50,924 nucleotides of DNA, from NCBI RefSeq assembly GCF_018853465.1, contig NZ_JABBOU010000017.1, positions 1-50,924 of the forward strand. Direction: 5' to 3'. A program made the translations under genes and the position numbers. This stretch comes from Acidithiobacillus montserratensis. GTDB taxonomy: Bacteria; Pseudomonadota; Gammaproteobacteria; Acidithiobacillales; Acidithiobacillaceae. The notes under the pieces are model-generated. The model was given only the letters and a program-made list of their open reading frames with translations, was not told the origin of the DNA and did no database searches. This document shows, piece after piece, positions 9,063 through 16,907 of this stretch. The stretch's first letter is position 1. Every line of letters begins with the position of its first letter.

Positions 9063-9297
9063 GACACACGCCTCCTCTGGACATAGGAATGGCGAGCCCA
9101 GAAGAAAACGAACTTTTCGCCATGTCTTTTTCAATAACCTCCCATATGTACAATATCTTACGGCCTCCAAAAGGCCGGATATAATGGGTTCCTTCAATCA
9201 ACACAGAGTCCTTCATACGATCCCTAATAGTTCTTTCGTCGTACTTGATGCGGACAGACAACTCCCGCGTCGTAAGATATGTCGTATTTTCTTCCAT
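9055..9297 (-). CDS. xis: Excisionase-like small DNA-binding protein
   Basis: An 80-aa protein with a winged-helix/MerR-like region: LTTRELSVRIKYDERTIRDR is a helix-turn-helix and the following THYIRPFGGRKILYIWEVIE is a plausible wing. Excisionases and recombination directionality factors of tyrosine integrases often look like this and sit directly upstream of int, as here. The start at 9297 has a GAGGAA ribosome binding site; the longer frame from 9354 does not. The role as directionality factor is inferred from position and fold. Confidence 0.65.
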   Translation of the reverse strand: MEENTTYLTTRELSVRIKYDERTIRDRMKDSVLIEGTHYIRPFGGRKILYIWEVIEKDMAKSSFSSGLAIPMSRGGVCHG

Positions 9298-9363
9298 TGC
9301 GATTTCCTCTATAGTGTGCCCAATATCACAGGATGACTTCCTCAGTATCACCATGTCATCCTA

Positions 9364-9375
9364 GATAACATTATC
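9364..9375. promoter_or_regulatory. Inverted repeat between xis and the XRE gene
   Basis: GATAA-CA-TTATC is a perfect 5-bp inverted repeat in the divergent intergenic region. It overlaps where a leftward xis/int promoter would be. A XRE-family protein is encoded on the other side, so this could be its operator. No binding evidence exists. Confidence 0.3.
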
Positions 9376-9458
9376 ACACACATAATTTCATACAGCAATG
9401 CCTTTTGTTATCCTGAATGACAATCGGACGTTCAGCGATGCACAGAGAAGGAATTCCA

Positions 9459-9680
9459 ATGATAAAGTGCCATCTTTCTAGGTTGATGGGCGAGCACAAA
9501 ATGCGCATCGCTGATGTAGCAGAACAATCGGGGCTTCACCGGAATACAGTGTCCTTACTCTATAGAGAAACTGCAGTGAGAGTGGATATGGACACCATGG
9601 ACAGGCTCTGCAAACTCTTCAAATGTGGCGTTGGGGATATTTTTGAGTATATTGATGGTCCAGATAGCGATAATCCCTGA
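9459..9680 (+). CDS. XRE/Cro-type transcriptional regulator (73 aa)
   Basis: The whole protein is one Cro/C1-type helix-turn-helix domain: MRIADVAEQSG and LHRNTVSLLY form the HTH, followed by VDMDTMDRLCKLFKCGVGDI, a phrase typical of the YozG/HTH_26 group. I chose the ATG at 9459 because AGAAGGA precedes it; an upstream frame start at 9417 lacks such a site. It is divergent from xis-int, so it is a good candidate for the island's lysogeny-type repressor controlling excision. Confidence 0.8.
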   Translation: MIKCHLSRLMGEHKMRIADVAEQSGLHRNTVSLLYRETAVRVDMDTMDRLCKLFKCGVGDIFEYIDGPDSDNP

Positions 9681-9788
9681 ATTGTTCAGTAGATTTCATT
9701 GTTTTTAGATGAAATTTATCGATTTTCGAGGTGGGCACGAGGGCTAATGGTCAAAACTAGCTATTGCTTGGATAGAATCCTAAATGCG

Positions 9789-9828
9789 TGGGCACATTTT
9801 GGGCACAAAATGGGCACCATTTGGGCAC
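9789..9828. repeat. Four TGGGCAC direct repeats at 11-bp spacing
   Basis: TGGGCAC occurs at 9789, 9800, 9811 and 9822, exactly one helical turn apart, separated by AT-rich 4-mers. The array is about 50 bp from the tRNA-Arg 3' end and on the integrase side. Regularly phased short repeats beside an attachment core are typical arm-type binding sites for tyrosine integrases or for an excisionase. The array is too short for CRISPR. Confidence 0.7.
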
Positions 9829-9851
9829 AAAAAAACTGGCACACAGCCAGT
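9829..9851 (-). terminator. Intrinsic terminator downstream of tRNA-Arg
   Basis: On the minus strand ACTGGC-TGTGT-GCCAGT forms a perfect 6-bp stem followed by T residues (plus-strand A run 9829-9834). It lies 25 bp beyond the tRNA CCA end and would end the rlmE-tRNA transcript. If the attachment core is the tRNA 3' end, this terminator belongs to the element. Confidence 0.75.
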
Positions 9852-9875
9852 CATCTTGTAACACATTGATTTTAT

Positions 9876-9952
9876 TGGTGCGCAGTACTGGATTCGAACC
9901 AGTGACCTTCGGCTTCGGAGGCCGACACTCTATCCAGCTGAGCTAACTGCGC
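9876..9952 (-). tRNA. tRNA-Arg(CCG)
   Basis: A 77-nt cloverleaf with acceptor stem GCGCAGT/ACTGCGC, discriminator A and an encoded CCA. The anticodon arm TCGGC-CTCCGAA-GCCGA reads CCG, decoding CGG, and the T arm is ACTGG-TTCGAAT-CCAGT. It starts only 10 bp after the rlmE stop codon. Its 3' end faces the integrase, which makes it the likely attachment site of the island. Confidence 0.95.
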
Positions 9953-9962
9953 GTGCTGCAGA

Positions 9963-10622
9963 TTATAGGGAACTCGTTGGTAACTTGTCCAACCTTTCCT
10001 GGGCAAGCCCCTGAAAATCCAGCGCCAGCCAGTATTGTTCGGTCGAACGGGCGCGGGAGGCTTCGGGCTTGCGCACCACAATTTTTTTGAAATCCTTGCG
10101 CAGGGCGCGGCGCAATTCTTCGGCACCGGCGCCCATGAACACTTTGATCAGCAAGGTTCCGCCCGGTCGCAACCAGCGCTGCGCCATATCCAGGGCCAGT
10201 TCTGCCAGATCAATGGCGCGCGCCTGATCGACACTGGCAATGCCGGACATATTGGGCGCCATATCACTCATGATGAGATCTGCGCCTTCGGGCAGGGCTT
10301 CGCGACAGGCGGCGATAACCTCATCTTCGTACACGTCACCGCAAATCACTGTGGCGTCGGCCACCGGATCCATAGGCAAGCGATCCACGGCCACCAGTCG
10401 GCCATGTCGACCAATCAAGGGAGCCGCCACCTGGGTCCAGCCCCCGGGAGCCGCACCCACATCCAGAATCCGCATGCCGGGCCGAATAATCCGATCTTTT
10501 TCCTGAATCTCCAGCAATTTGTAGGCCGCACGGGAGCGATAGCCCTCTTTCATGGCGCGCTGGACAAACACGTCCCGAAAATGTTCTTTCAGCCATTTTT
10601 CACTGGATTTACTTCTCGCCAC
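9963..10622 (-). CDS. rlmE: 23S rRNA 2'-O-uridine methyltransferase RlmE (FtsJ/RrmJ)
   Basis: A SAM-dependent methyltransferase that modifies U2552 of 23S rRNA during late 50S assembly. The SAM-binding motif LDVGAAPGGW and the conserved SDMAPNMSG are present, as is the lysine of LLIKVF in the catalytic tetrad. I start it at GTG 10622 (MARSKSSEKW) because GGAGG sits 8 nt upstream; the frame is open further back but without homology. It is divergent from yhbY, as in enteric bacteria, but ftsH does not follow; tRNA-Arg does, 10 bp downstream. Confidence 0.93.
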   Translation of the reverse strand: MARSKSSEKWLKEHFRDVFVQRAMKEGYRSRAAYKLLEIQEKDRIIRPGMRILDVGAAPGGWTQVAAPLIGRHGRLVAVDRLPMDPVADATVICGDVYEDEVIAACREALPEGADLIMSDMAPNMSGIASVDQARAIDLAELALDMAQRWLRPGGTLLIKVFMGAGAEELRRALRKDFKKIVVRKPEASRARSTEQYWLALDFQGLAQERLDKLPTSSL

Positions 10623-10710
10623 AACCACATCCTCCGCCCTTTGACCACCGCATCGCGCAAACGTACACTCCCATCCACCTTTTTTGAAACAATTACCTGA
10701 CGAGGATACC

Positions 10711-11013
10711 ATGCTGGACGCCAAACAAAGACAAAACCTGCGCGGTCAGGCCCATGCCCTCAAACCGGTGGTCATGATTGGCGCACAAGGGGTGACGGAC
10801 GCCCTCTTCGCCGAGCTGGAAGTGGCTCTCGATGCCCATGAACTCATCAAGCTGCGCCTGCCCCAGCTGGAGCACGCCGCTCGCGATAGCATGGTCGAAA
10901 CCCTCTGCGCCCGCAGTCACGCTGAAGCGGTCGGGCGCATCGGACGGATACTTATTTTATACCGCGCCCGCCCTGCCACAGCCAACACCAGCAAATCGAT
11001 CAAACGCCGATAA
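10711..11013 (+). CDS. yhbY: YhbY/CRS1-YhbY (CRM) RNA-binding protein
   Basis: A 100-aa CRM-domain protein that associates with pre-50S ribosomal particles. The family signature is clear: LRGQAHALKPVVMIGAQGVT, then ELEVALDAHELIKLRL, and the closing GRILILYR. The ATG at 10711 follows GAGGA, whereas the longer frame from 10684 does not have a site. Divergent pairing with rlmE is conserved across proteobacteria and fits a shared role in large-subunit maturation. Confidence 0.9.
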   Translation: MLDAKQRQNLRGQAHALKPVVMIGAQGVTDALFAELEVALDAHELIKLRLPQLEHAARDSMVETLCARSHAEAVGRIGRILILYRARPATANTSKSIKRR

Positions 11014-11123
11014 ATTGGCCCATCCACCAAGAGTCCACAGCTCACGGCGCGACTTGGCAGCCAGCACCGTCATCGCTAGACTGATTCTGAACAATCTACC
11101 GGCCCACGGCCCGGAGCAGCATC

Positions 11124-11507
11124 ATGACCGATAAAACCCCCACGGATATCCGGATCAGCGTCGAAACCCGCTATCTTCCCGAGCAATCCAGTCCTGAACA
11201 GGACCATTATGCGTTTGCCTATCAGATCACCATCGAAAACCACGGCCCCGAAACCGCCCAATTACTCAATCGTCATTGGATCATCACCGACGCCGAGGGA
11301 TGCGTGCAAGAGGTTCAGGGTCCGGGCGTCGTCGGAGAACAGCCCGTGCTGCAACCGGGACAACGCTTTCGCTATTCCAGTGGCTCGGTACTCCCAACCC
11401 CGGTGGGTAGCATGCACGGCAGTTATGAATGGGTCACTGCCGATGGTGAAAGCTTTGAAAGCCCTATTCCCGCCTTTCGCTTGGCTGTCGCTACGGTTTT
11501 CCATTGA
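11124..11507 (+). CDS. apaG: ApaG domain protein
   Basis: A 127-aa fibronectin-III-like protein. The family pattern is seen in YAFAYQITIENHGPETAQLL, then NRHWIITDAEG, QEVQGPGVVGEQPVLQPG and MHGSYEWVTADGESF, including the pyrophosphate-loop-like GPGVVG segment. ApaG is linked to divalent-cation resistance and diadenosine tetraphosphate levels, but its biochemical role is unsettled. The gene overlaps the following methyltransferase gene by 4 bp, so the two are probably cotranscribed. Confidence 0.93.
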   Translation: MTDKTPTDIRISVETRYLPEQSSPEQDHYAFAYQITIENHGPETAQLLNRHWIITDAEGCVQEVQGPGVVGEQPVLQPGQRFRYSSGSVLPTPVGSMHGSYEWVTADGESFESPIPAFRLAVATVFH

Positions 11508-12106
11508 GTCGCAACAGTCTGCAGCGCGCCTACGGCATCTGGGCGCCGATTTACGATCAGGCCGTAAGGGGCTTTTCCGAACCCTTGCGGCAACGCAGCC
11601 TCCGCCAGATTCCCCAGAATACATCCTGTCAGGTATTGATTGACGGCATTGGCACCGGACTGGACATTCCTTTTCTGCCCGCCCACTGCAGCGCTGTAGG
11701 TATTGATCTGACCCACGCCATGCTGCGGCGCGCCCAAGATCTGCAATCCGGTATTCCTTTGGTTCAGGCGGATGCCGAAGCCTTGCCTTTTGCCGATGCC
11801 TGCTTCGATTTTGTGGTCATGCATCTGATTCTGGCAGTTGTTCCCCACGCCGAACAAGCCCTGGCCGAAGCCAGTCGGGTCCTCAAGCCCCAGGGTCGCA
11901 TCCTGCTGCTCGACAAGTTTTTGCGTCCCGGCCAGAAAGCCTGGTTACGAAGGGGCTTGGGCCGCCTGGCAGGTGCCATCGCTACCCATACGGATATTAC
12001 CTTTGAAGATGTCTTGGCAGGACGCCCGGAATTACACTGCGTTCATGATGAACCCGCCGCCATTGGCGGCTGGTTCCGACTGATCACTCTGGAAAAACAG
12101 GCGTAA
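11504..12106 (+). CDS. Class I SAM-dependent methyltransferase
   Basis: A 200-aa Methyltransf_11/UbiE-type protein. Motif I is VLIDGIGTGLDIPFL, followed by GIDLTHAMLRRA, then ADAEALPFADACFDFVV and a late LKPQGRILLLD. It starts with TTG overlapping the apaG stop. The substrate cannot be told from the sequence; quinone or lipid methylation are possible by family. It ends immediately before the convergent typA stop with no spacer, so the two transcripts must overlap or terminate inside the neighbour. Confidence 0.8.
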   Translation: MSRNSLQRAYGIWAPIYDQAVRGFSEPLRQRSLRQIPQNTSCQVLIDGIGTGLDIPFLPAHCSAVGIDLTHAMLRRAQDLQSGIPLVQADAEALPFADACFDFVVMHLILAVVPHAEQALAEASRVLKPQGRILLLDKFLRPGQKAWLRRGLGRLAGAIATHTDITFEDVLAGRPELHCVHDEPAAIGGWFRLITLEKQA

Positions 12107-13930
12107 TCAGTTTCCGCCACCGCCCCGTGACGCTTTCTTGCGTTCATTTTCGGTAAGATAACGCTTGCGGATACGGATGGATTGAGGGGTCGCCTCCACC
12201 AGTTCGTCGTCGGCAATAAATTCCACCGCCGCTTCCAGGGTCATCTTGATGGGCGGGGTGAGCATGATGTTTTCATCTGAACCCGAGGCGCGCATGTTGG
12301 TCAGTTTCTTTTCCTTGAGGGGATTGACCACCAGATCATTGTCGCGGCTGTGGATACCAATCACCATGCCTTCGTACACCTTGTCGCCGGGGCTGACAAA
12401 CATCCGGCCCCGATCCTGCAGGTTGAAGAGGGCAAAACCCACGGCCTCGCCTTCTTCCGCCGAAATCAGCACGCCGTTATTACGGGCAGGAATACTCCCC
12501 TTGACCGGACCATAACCCTCGAAAATATGGCTGATAACGCCTGTTCCCGATGTGGCTGTCAGAAATTCCGTGTGGAAACCGATCAGTCCTCGCGCCGGAA
12601 TTTTGTACTCCAGGCGCACCCGGCCACGACCATCGGGAATCATGTCCTGCAACTCTCCACGGCGAATGCCCAGGCGCTCCATGATGGTCCCCTGATGGGT
12701 TTCTTCCACATCCACCGTCAACGCTTCGTAGGGTTCTTCCCAAACCCCATCCACCTGCCGCTGAATCACCCGGGGGCGGGACACGGCCAGCTCGTAACCT
12801 TCGCGCCGCATGTTTTCAATGAGAATGGTCAGATGCAGCTCGCCACGACCGGACACCATGAATACATCGGCATTGTCCGTATCTTCGACGCGCAGGGCCA
12901 CGTTGATGAGCAGTTCCTTGTACAAGCGGTCGCGTAACTGGCGACTGGTGACGAACTTGCCTTCCCGACCGGCAAAAGGACTGGTATTCACCTGAAAGGT
13001 CATGTTCAGGGTCGGCTCATCAATGGGTTTCCAGGGCAAAGCCTCCGGCGCTTCCGGCGCGGCAATGGTGGCGCCGATGGAAGGCTCCTCGATGCCCGTC
13101 ACGGCAACGATGTCGCCCACCGTCGCCGTCTCCCAGGGCACCCGCTTGAGGCCGTCAAAACCCAGCAACTGCAGGATACGCGCCTTGGTCTGGGTCTGAT
13201 CCACACCATGAATCAGGACAATATCCTGGCCCGGCTTCATGGACCCCCGGCGGATGCGGCCAATGGCAATCCGACCCACATAGCTGGAGTAATCCAGATC
13301 GGCAATCTGCATTTGCAGCGGCCCTTCAGGATCGCCTTCCGGGGCATGGACATGGGATAGAATCATTTCAAAGAGGGGTTTCATGTCGCCCGAACGCACA
13401 TCGGGATTCTCTCCCGCATACCCTTGCAGGCCGGAAGCATAAATCACCGGAAAATCGAGCTGATCTTCGGTAGCACCGAGCTTGTCGAACAAGTCAAAAG
13501 TGGCACTGATCACATAGTCCGGACGGGCGCCGGGGCGGTCCACCTTGTTGATGACCACAATGGGCTTCAGCCCCAGCTCCAGGGCCTTGCGGGTCACAAA
13601 ACGGGTCTGGGGCATGGGACCTTCCACGGCGTCCACCAGCAGCAGCACGCCGTCCACCATACCCAGCACCCGCTCCACTTCCGCACCAAAATCAGCGTGT
13701 CCGGGCGTATCGACGATGTTGATGTGGGTGTCGCCCCACTGCACCGCCGTATTCTTGGCCATGATGGTAATGCCCCGTTCCTTTTCCAGGTCATTGCTGT
13801 CCATCACCCGCTCTTCCACCTGCTGGTGGGCGGCAAAAGTACCGGACTGACGGAGCAGCTGGTCCACCAGAGTGGTTTTGCCATGGTCAACGTGAGCGAT
13901 GATAGCGATATTACGGATTTGACGAGCCAC
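12107..13930 (-). CDS. typA: Ribosome-associated GTPase TypA/BipA
   Basis: A 607-aa translational GTPase of the EF-G family that assists 50S assembly and stress adaptation. G1 is AHVDHGKTT (12-20), the switch region has ERGITI, G3 is DTPGHAD (74-80) and G4 is NKVD (128-131). The C-terminal half has the BipA-specific domains, with [18 protein letters not shown] and [15 protein letters not shown]. It starts with GTG preceded by GGGGAA. The leader contains a terminator-like hairpin (see 13956-13982). Confidence 0.97.
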   Translation of the reverse strand: MARQIRNIAIIAHVDHGKTTLVDQLLRQSGTFAAHQQVEERVMDSNDLEKERGITIMAKNTAVQWGDTHINIVDTPGHADFGAEVERVLGMVDGVLLLVDAVEGPMPQTRFVTRKALELGLKPIVVINKVDRPGARPDYVISATFDLFDKLGATEDQLDFPVIYASGLQGYAGENPDVRSGDMKPLFEMILSHVHAPEGDPEGPLQMQIADLDYSSYVGRIAIGRIRRGSMKPGQDIVLIHGVDQTQTKARILQLLGFDGLKRVPWETATVGDIVAVTGIEEPSIGATIAAPEAPEALPWKPIDEPTLNMTFQVNTSPFAGREGKFVTSRQLRDRLYKELLINVALRVEDTDNADVFMVSGRGELHLTILIENMRREGYELAVSRPRVIQRQVDGVWEEPYEALTVDVEETHQGTIMERLGIRRGELQDMIPDGRGRVRLEYKIPARGLIGFHTEFLTATSGTGVISHIFEGYGPVKGSIPARNNGVLISAEEGEAVGFALFNLQDRGRMFVSPGDKVYEGMVIGIHSRDNDLVVNPLKEKKLTNMRASGSDENIMLTPPIKMTLEAAVEFIADDELVEATPQSIRIRKRYLTENERKKASRGGGGN

Positions 13931-13955
13931 TGATATTCCCCAAAACGGTCATAAG

Positions 13956-13982
13956 AAAAAACGCGGGCAGCCACCGCCCCGC
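13956..13982 (-). promoter_or_regulatory. Terminator-like hairpin in the typA leader (possible attenuator)
   Basis: On the minus strand GCGGGGCGG-TGG-CTGCCCGC (one bulged G) is followed by six T residues (13956-13961). It lies between the best typA promoter and the typA start, so transcription must pass it. A smaller alternative hairpin, CCCG-CTG-CGGG, overlaps its 5' arm and could exclude it. Function as an attenuator is inference. Confidence 0.45.
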
Positions 13983-13992
13983 AGCGGGTTTT

Positions 13993-14021
13993 CTTATAAC
14001 GGTATCCTGTCGAAAATGCAA
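13993..14021 (-). promoter_or_regulatory. Sigma-70-type promoter for typA
   Basis: TTGCAT (14016-14021) and TATAAG (13993-13998) are separated by 17 bp on the minus strand. The -10 matches the consensus at five of six positions. It lies just after the porin terminator and 60 bp before the typA start codon. Confidence 0.6.
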
Positions 14022-14046
14022 ATAAAAACCGCCCCGGAAGGGGCGG
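14020..14046 (-). terminator. Porin gene terminator
   Basis: A perfect 7-bp stem CCGCCCC-TTCC-GGGGCGG is followed on the minus strand by TTTTTATTT. It lies 39 bp beyond the porin stop codon. Confidence 0.9.
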
Positions 14047-14084
14047 CAAGGGAGCGGCCGAAGCCGCCCGGCAATAACTTTGAC

Positions 14085-15374
14085 TTAGAAACCAGCCTGG
14101 AACTGCAACACCATGGTGTTGTAGATGTAAGCGTTGGCTGGGGCATAGTTGGCGCCATTAGCCTGCAATTCGTGACGGAAACCGGAAGCACCCGTCGGAA
14201 TGACGTAGTTCAACTGGACACGAGCCGCATAGGGATCATTGGGGTTAAAGGCATAGTTGACGCCAATGGTGGTGTTGTTCAAATATTCGCCATTGATAGA
14301 ACCGGGCACACCGGAACCTGCAGCGCCCTTCCAGTCGAAGCGTTCAAAACGGACGGCAGGTTCAATGTCCAGCCAATCTGGGGTCAGGGTCATCTGATGC
14401 AGGTTAGCGGCCAAAGCCACATACCAATCGCTGCCACGCAAACCAGATACACCGCCGTATCCATTGACATGACTATATTCGGCCATGTACTTGAGGCCCA
14501 TCATTCCGCCACGGGCGCCTACGTTCCAAGTATCAATCTGGTTCGCAGGAGCCAAATGTCCGGTCGTAACGTCTTTGCCGTTTATTACAGTTATTACAGC
14601 TAACGGACTAGAACTCGCCGTATCCGAACGCGCCCCTGACAACTCTATATTCAACAACGGATTCAGCTTGTAGCCAACCATACCGGCAAACAGGTATTTG
14701 CCAGAGCCATTGGTCATAACGCCACCTACTGGGTTTTGCCCAGCACCAGTCATACCTGCAGTAACATTATTGTAGAAAGCATTGCTGCTGAAGGCGTTAC
14801 TACCATCTACAGAACCATTATCAAACATTCCCAAGCTGTAGTAAAAACCTGTATTCATTACATTGGGGCTATGGAACATCACACCTGCAGCGCGATCAGC
14901 ACCCAAAGTCTGATTCATGGAACGCTGGATGAACCACAAATCATCGCCACCAAACTGAGTCCGCTCCATGCCTACAGGGACGCGGAATTTACCGACCTTC
15001 AATTGTACTTCAGGAATGAAACCAAAATTGATTTCGGCATCCTGCACGCCGGATTCACCCATCGTCTTTGCAAGAGGACCGCCACTCATCCATGCGCCAT
15101 CCCATTTGTACTGGAAGTTGTAGGTCACACCAGGAACGGCCTTACCCTTGACCCCCAAACGAATACGGTGGGCACCAAAAATCAAACCTTCGTTACCACC
15201 AGTCCCAAACTGCTGACTGCCGGTAATCTGGGCAAATCCGTACAGGATCGGACCGGTATCCTGAGAATTCTCAGGCAGAAACACCTTGCTGGAAGTGTCG
15301 CTGGTCGCCGCAAAAGCTGCACCAGGCACCAAAACTGCGGCCGCAACGGCCAAAGCGATAAGATTCTTCTTCAT
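14085..15374 (-). CDS. Outer-membrane porin, Porin_O_P type
   Basis: A 429-aa beta-barrel protein with a clean signal peptide (MKKNLIALAVAAAVLVPGAAFA) and a terminal phenylalanine as expected for outer-membrane insertion. The central part, EVQLKVGKFRVPVGMERTQFG, DDLWFIQRSMNQTLG and RAAGVMFHSP, matches the phosphate-selective porin O/P family pattern. The start at 15374 follows GAGGAGG. Despite the family name I see no good Pho box before it, so phosphate specificity should not be assumed. It is monocistronic, with its own promoter and terminator. Confidence 0.85.
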   Translation of the reverse strand: MKKNLIALAVAAAVLVPGAAFAATSDTSSKVFLPENSQDTGPILYGFAQITGSQQFGTGGNEGLIFGAHRIRLGVKGKAVPGVTYNFQYKWDGAWMSGGPLAKTMGESGVQDAEINFGFIPEVQLKVGKFRVPVGMERTQFGGDDLWFIQRSMNQTLGADRAAGVMFHSPNVMNTGFYYSLGMFDNGSVDGSNAFSSNAFYNNVTAGMTGAGQNPVGGVMTNGSGKYLFAGMVGYKLNPLLNIELSGARSDTASSSPLAVITVINGKDVTTGHLAPANQIDTWNVGARGGMMGLKYMAEYSHVNGYGGVSGLRGSDWYVALAANLHQMTLTPDWLDIEPAVRFERFDWKGAAGSGVPGSINGEYLNNTTIGVNYAFNPNDPYAARVQLNYVIPTGASGFRHELQANGANYAPANAYIYNTMVLQFQAGF

Positions 15375-15419
15375 GATAAAGCTCCTCCTCGAGAGCATTG
15401 TCTGGATACTACGCTGCAA

Positions 15420-15448
15420 GTTATAGCACCGGTGTGGACACTTTGCAA
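15420..15448 (-). promoter_or_regulatory. Promoter of the porin gene
   Basis: TTGCAA (15443-15448) and TATAAC (15420-15425) lie 17 bp apart on the minus strand, and TG precedes the -10 in extended-minus-10 position. The implied leader is about 40 nt. Confidence 0.65.
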
Positions 15449-15571
15449 CATTTTGACAACACCTTTTTTACAACGTCGGTAAATTAAATACAAAACAGCC
15501 CCAAAACTCCGCCATTAACGCCTCTGAATTTGACAGGCAAGCCTACTCACGGCTATCATCGCGCCCACTCT

Positions 15572-15645
15572 TGGGGAATCGTCTAGCGGCAGGACAGCGG
15601 ACTCTGACTCCGCTAACCGTGGTTCGAATCCACGTTCCCCAGCCA
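15572..15645 (+). tRNA. tRNA-Gln(CTG)
   Basis: A 74-nt tRNA with acceptor TGGGGAA/TTCCCCA, discriminator G and an encoded CCA. The anticodon arm AGCGGA-CTCTGAC-TCCGCT reads CTG, decoding CAG. The U1-A72 pair and anticodon are usual identity elements for glutamine. It is followed by its own terminator. Confidence 0.95.
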
Positions 15646-15651
15646 AAACAG

Positions 15652-15680
15652 GCCTGGCCAACTCGCTAGGCTTTTTATTT
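15652..15680 (+). terminator. Terminator of tRNA-Gln(CTG)
   Basis: GCCTGGC and GCTAGGC pair over 7 bp with one G-U pair around a CAACTC loop, followed by TTTTTATTT. It starts 6 bp after the tRNA CCA end. Confidence 0.8.
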
Positions 15681-15833
15681 GCCCAGGATTCACCGGCGGA
15701 ACAACCCTCTGATAGGCATCCACGTTTGTCGAAAGTCGCCTATGCTACTGAATGCCTCAAGCAAAGGGGGCATGCACACCTTGCGACACATCCAGCGAAG
15801 CAATTACAGCTGCACCGTGTTAGACTTTACTCT

Positions 15834-16712
15834 ATGGAAACTCTGCAACCTATTTCTGACACCGCCCTGCATTTCACCAAAATGCAGGGTCTTGGTAATG
15901 ATTTTGTCGTTTTAGATGGCATTCGCCAGCAGATGCATTTATCACCCGAACAGATTCGCGCCATGGCGGACCGTCACTTTGGCATCGGTTGCGACCAGAT
16001 TCTGCTGGTAGAAAAACCGGGAGCAACCGATTGCGATTTCCGCTACCGCATTTTCAATGCTGACGGCAGTGAAGTGGCCCAGTGCGGAAATGGCGCCCGC
16101 TGCTTTGCGGTATTTGTGCGCCGTGCCGGACTTAGCGACAAGGCCATTATTCAGGTAGAAACCCGGTCCGGGCAGATGCAACTGCAGATTCTGGAAAACG
16201 GCGAGGTGACGGTGAATATGGGTGCCCCGCGCTTTGCGCCCGGGCAGATTCCCTTGCGCGCAGCGGAAGAAGGTCCGGAATACCTGCTGGAAGTGGATCA
16301 TGACACCCTGCGCATGGCCGCCCTGAGCATGGGCAATCCCCATGCTGTGCTGCGCGTGCCCGATGTCCATCAGGCGCCGGTTACCCAACTCGGGCCAAAA
16401 ATCGAGAACCATCCGGATTTTCCGGAACGTTGCAATGTCGGCTTCATGGAAATCTGCGACCGTACCCACATTCGTCTACGGGTCTGGGAGCGGGGCGCGG
16501 GTGAAACCCTGGCCTGCGGCAGCAATGCCTGTGCTGCGGTTGTGGCTGGTATCCGCTGGGGTGAGCTCGACGAGCAGGTCGCCGTGGATCTGCCGGGGGG
16601 ACGCTTGTGCATCCAATGGGCAGGACCCGGACAAGCGGTTATGATGACGGGACCGGCCCGGGTGGTTTTTGATGGCACCTGGCCACTCCAGACAGACCAC
16701 CTACCCAAATAG
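15834..16712 (+). CDS. dapF: Diaminopimelate epimerase
   Basis: It converts LL- to meso-diaminopimelate for peptidoglycan and lysine synthesis. The family start FTKMQGLGNDFVVLD is clear. The two catalytic cysteines are Cys84 (AQCGNGARC) and Cys228 (ETLACGSNAC). I use the ATG at 15834 (292 aa); the frame is open to 15726 but the added 36 residues have no homology. The ribosome binding site is weak at either start. It heads a rightward run of closely packed genes ending at hslU. Confidence 0.95.
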   Translation: METLQPISDTALHFTKMQGLGNDFVVLDGIRQQMHLSPEQIRAMADRHFGIGCDQILLVEKPGATDCDFRYRIFNADGSEVAQCGNGARCFAVFVRRAGLSDKAIIQVETRSGQMQLQILENGEVTVNMGAPRFAPGQIPLRAAEEGPEYLLEVDHDTLRMAALSMGNPHAVLRVPDVHQAPVTQLGPKIENHPDFPERCNVGFMEICDRTHIRLRVWERGAGETLACGSNACAAVVAGIRWGELDEQVAVDLPGGRLCIQWAGPGQAVMMTGPARVVFDGTWPLQTDHLPK

Positions 16713-16730
16713 CCAAGGGAGAATCCAGCC

Positions 16731-16907
16731 ATGCAGGACACGACATTGCGCGCCATTGCTGAAAGCCTCAACAGCAGCCCGGAACAACTGGCTTTTTTAC
16801 ATCAACTCAGCGATCAGGAAGGCGAAACCCTCGCCCATCTGATTGCGGCGCTGGCCGTTCACAGCGCTCCCGAACGCTACAGTGACACCCACTGGGAGGA
16901 TGACTGA
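16731..16907 (+). CDS. Small hypothetical protein (58 aa) between dapF and DUF484
   Basis: An ATG with AGGGAG about 9 nt upstream opens a 58-codon frame that fills the gap between dapF and the DUF484 gene. Its stop overlaps the start of DUF484. The product is acidic and helical (LRAIAESLNSSPEQLAFLHQ then GETLAHLIAALAVHS) and ends in THWEDD. I do not recognise it. Position, spacing and ribosome binding site support a real gene; conservation was not tested. Confidence 0.55.
   Translation: MQDTTLRAIAESLNSSPEQLAFLHQLSDQEGETLAHLIAALAVHSAPERYSDTHWEDD

Larger units (their letters stand above)
1..9876. mobile_element. Integrative element at tRNA-Arg(CCG), left end outside window
   Basis: A tyrosine integrase, an overlapping excisionase-like gene and a XRE regulator sit next to the 3' end of an intact tRNA-Arg gene, the usual layout of a tRNA-targeted genomic island. 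Short repeats typical of recombinase arm sites lie between the regulator and the tRNA. Further in are an HD-domain protein and two giant recombinases, all transcribed leftward. I looked by eye for a second copy of the tRNA 3' segment in 1-9000 and saw none, so the other boundary is inferred to lie left of position 1. That the giant recombinases belong to the same element, rather than to a nested one, is not proven. Confidence 0.7.

Noticed and set aside
9789..9828. CRISPR-like repeat array
   Set aside because: Repeats are 7 bp with 4-bp gaps and no spacers; the regular 11-bp phase fits protein binding sites instead.
10035..10700. Long plus-strand frame of 221 codons opposite rlmE
   Set aside because: It is an antisense shadow of rlmE with an amino acid composition typical of non-coding frames and no ribosome binding site.
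15420..15480. Pho box before the Porin_O_P-type gene
   Set aside because: A TGTCAA is present, but no in-phase second copy, unlike the clear array before the TonB receptor gene.
15679..15915. Plus-strand frame of 78 codons before and into dapF
   Set aside because: It overlaps the start of dapF in another frame, has no ribosome binding site and no recognisable features.
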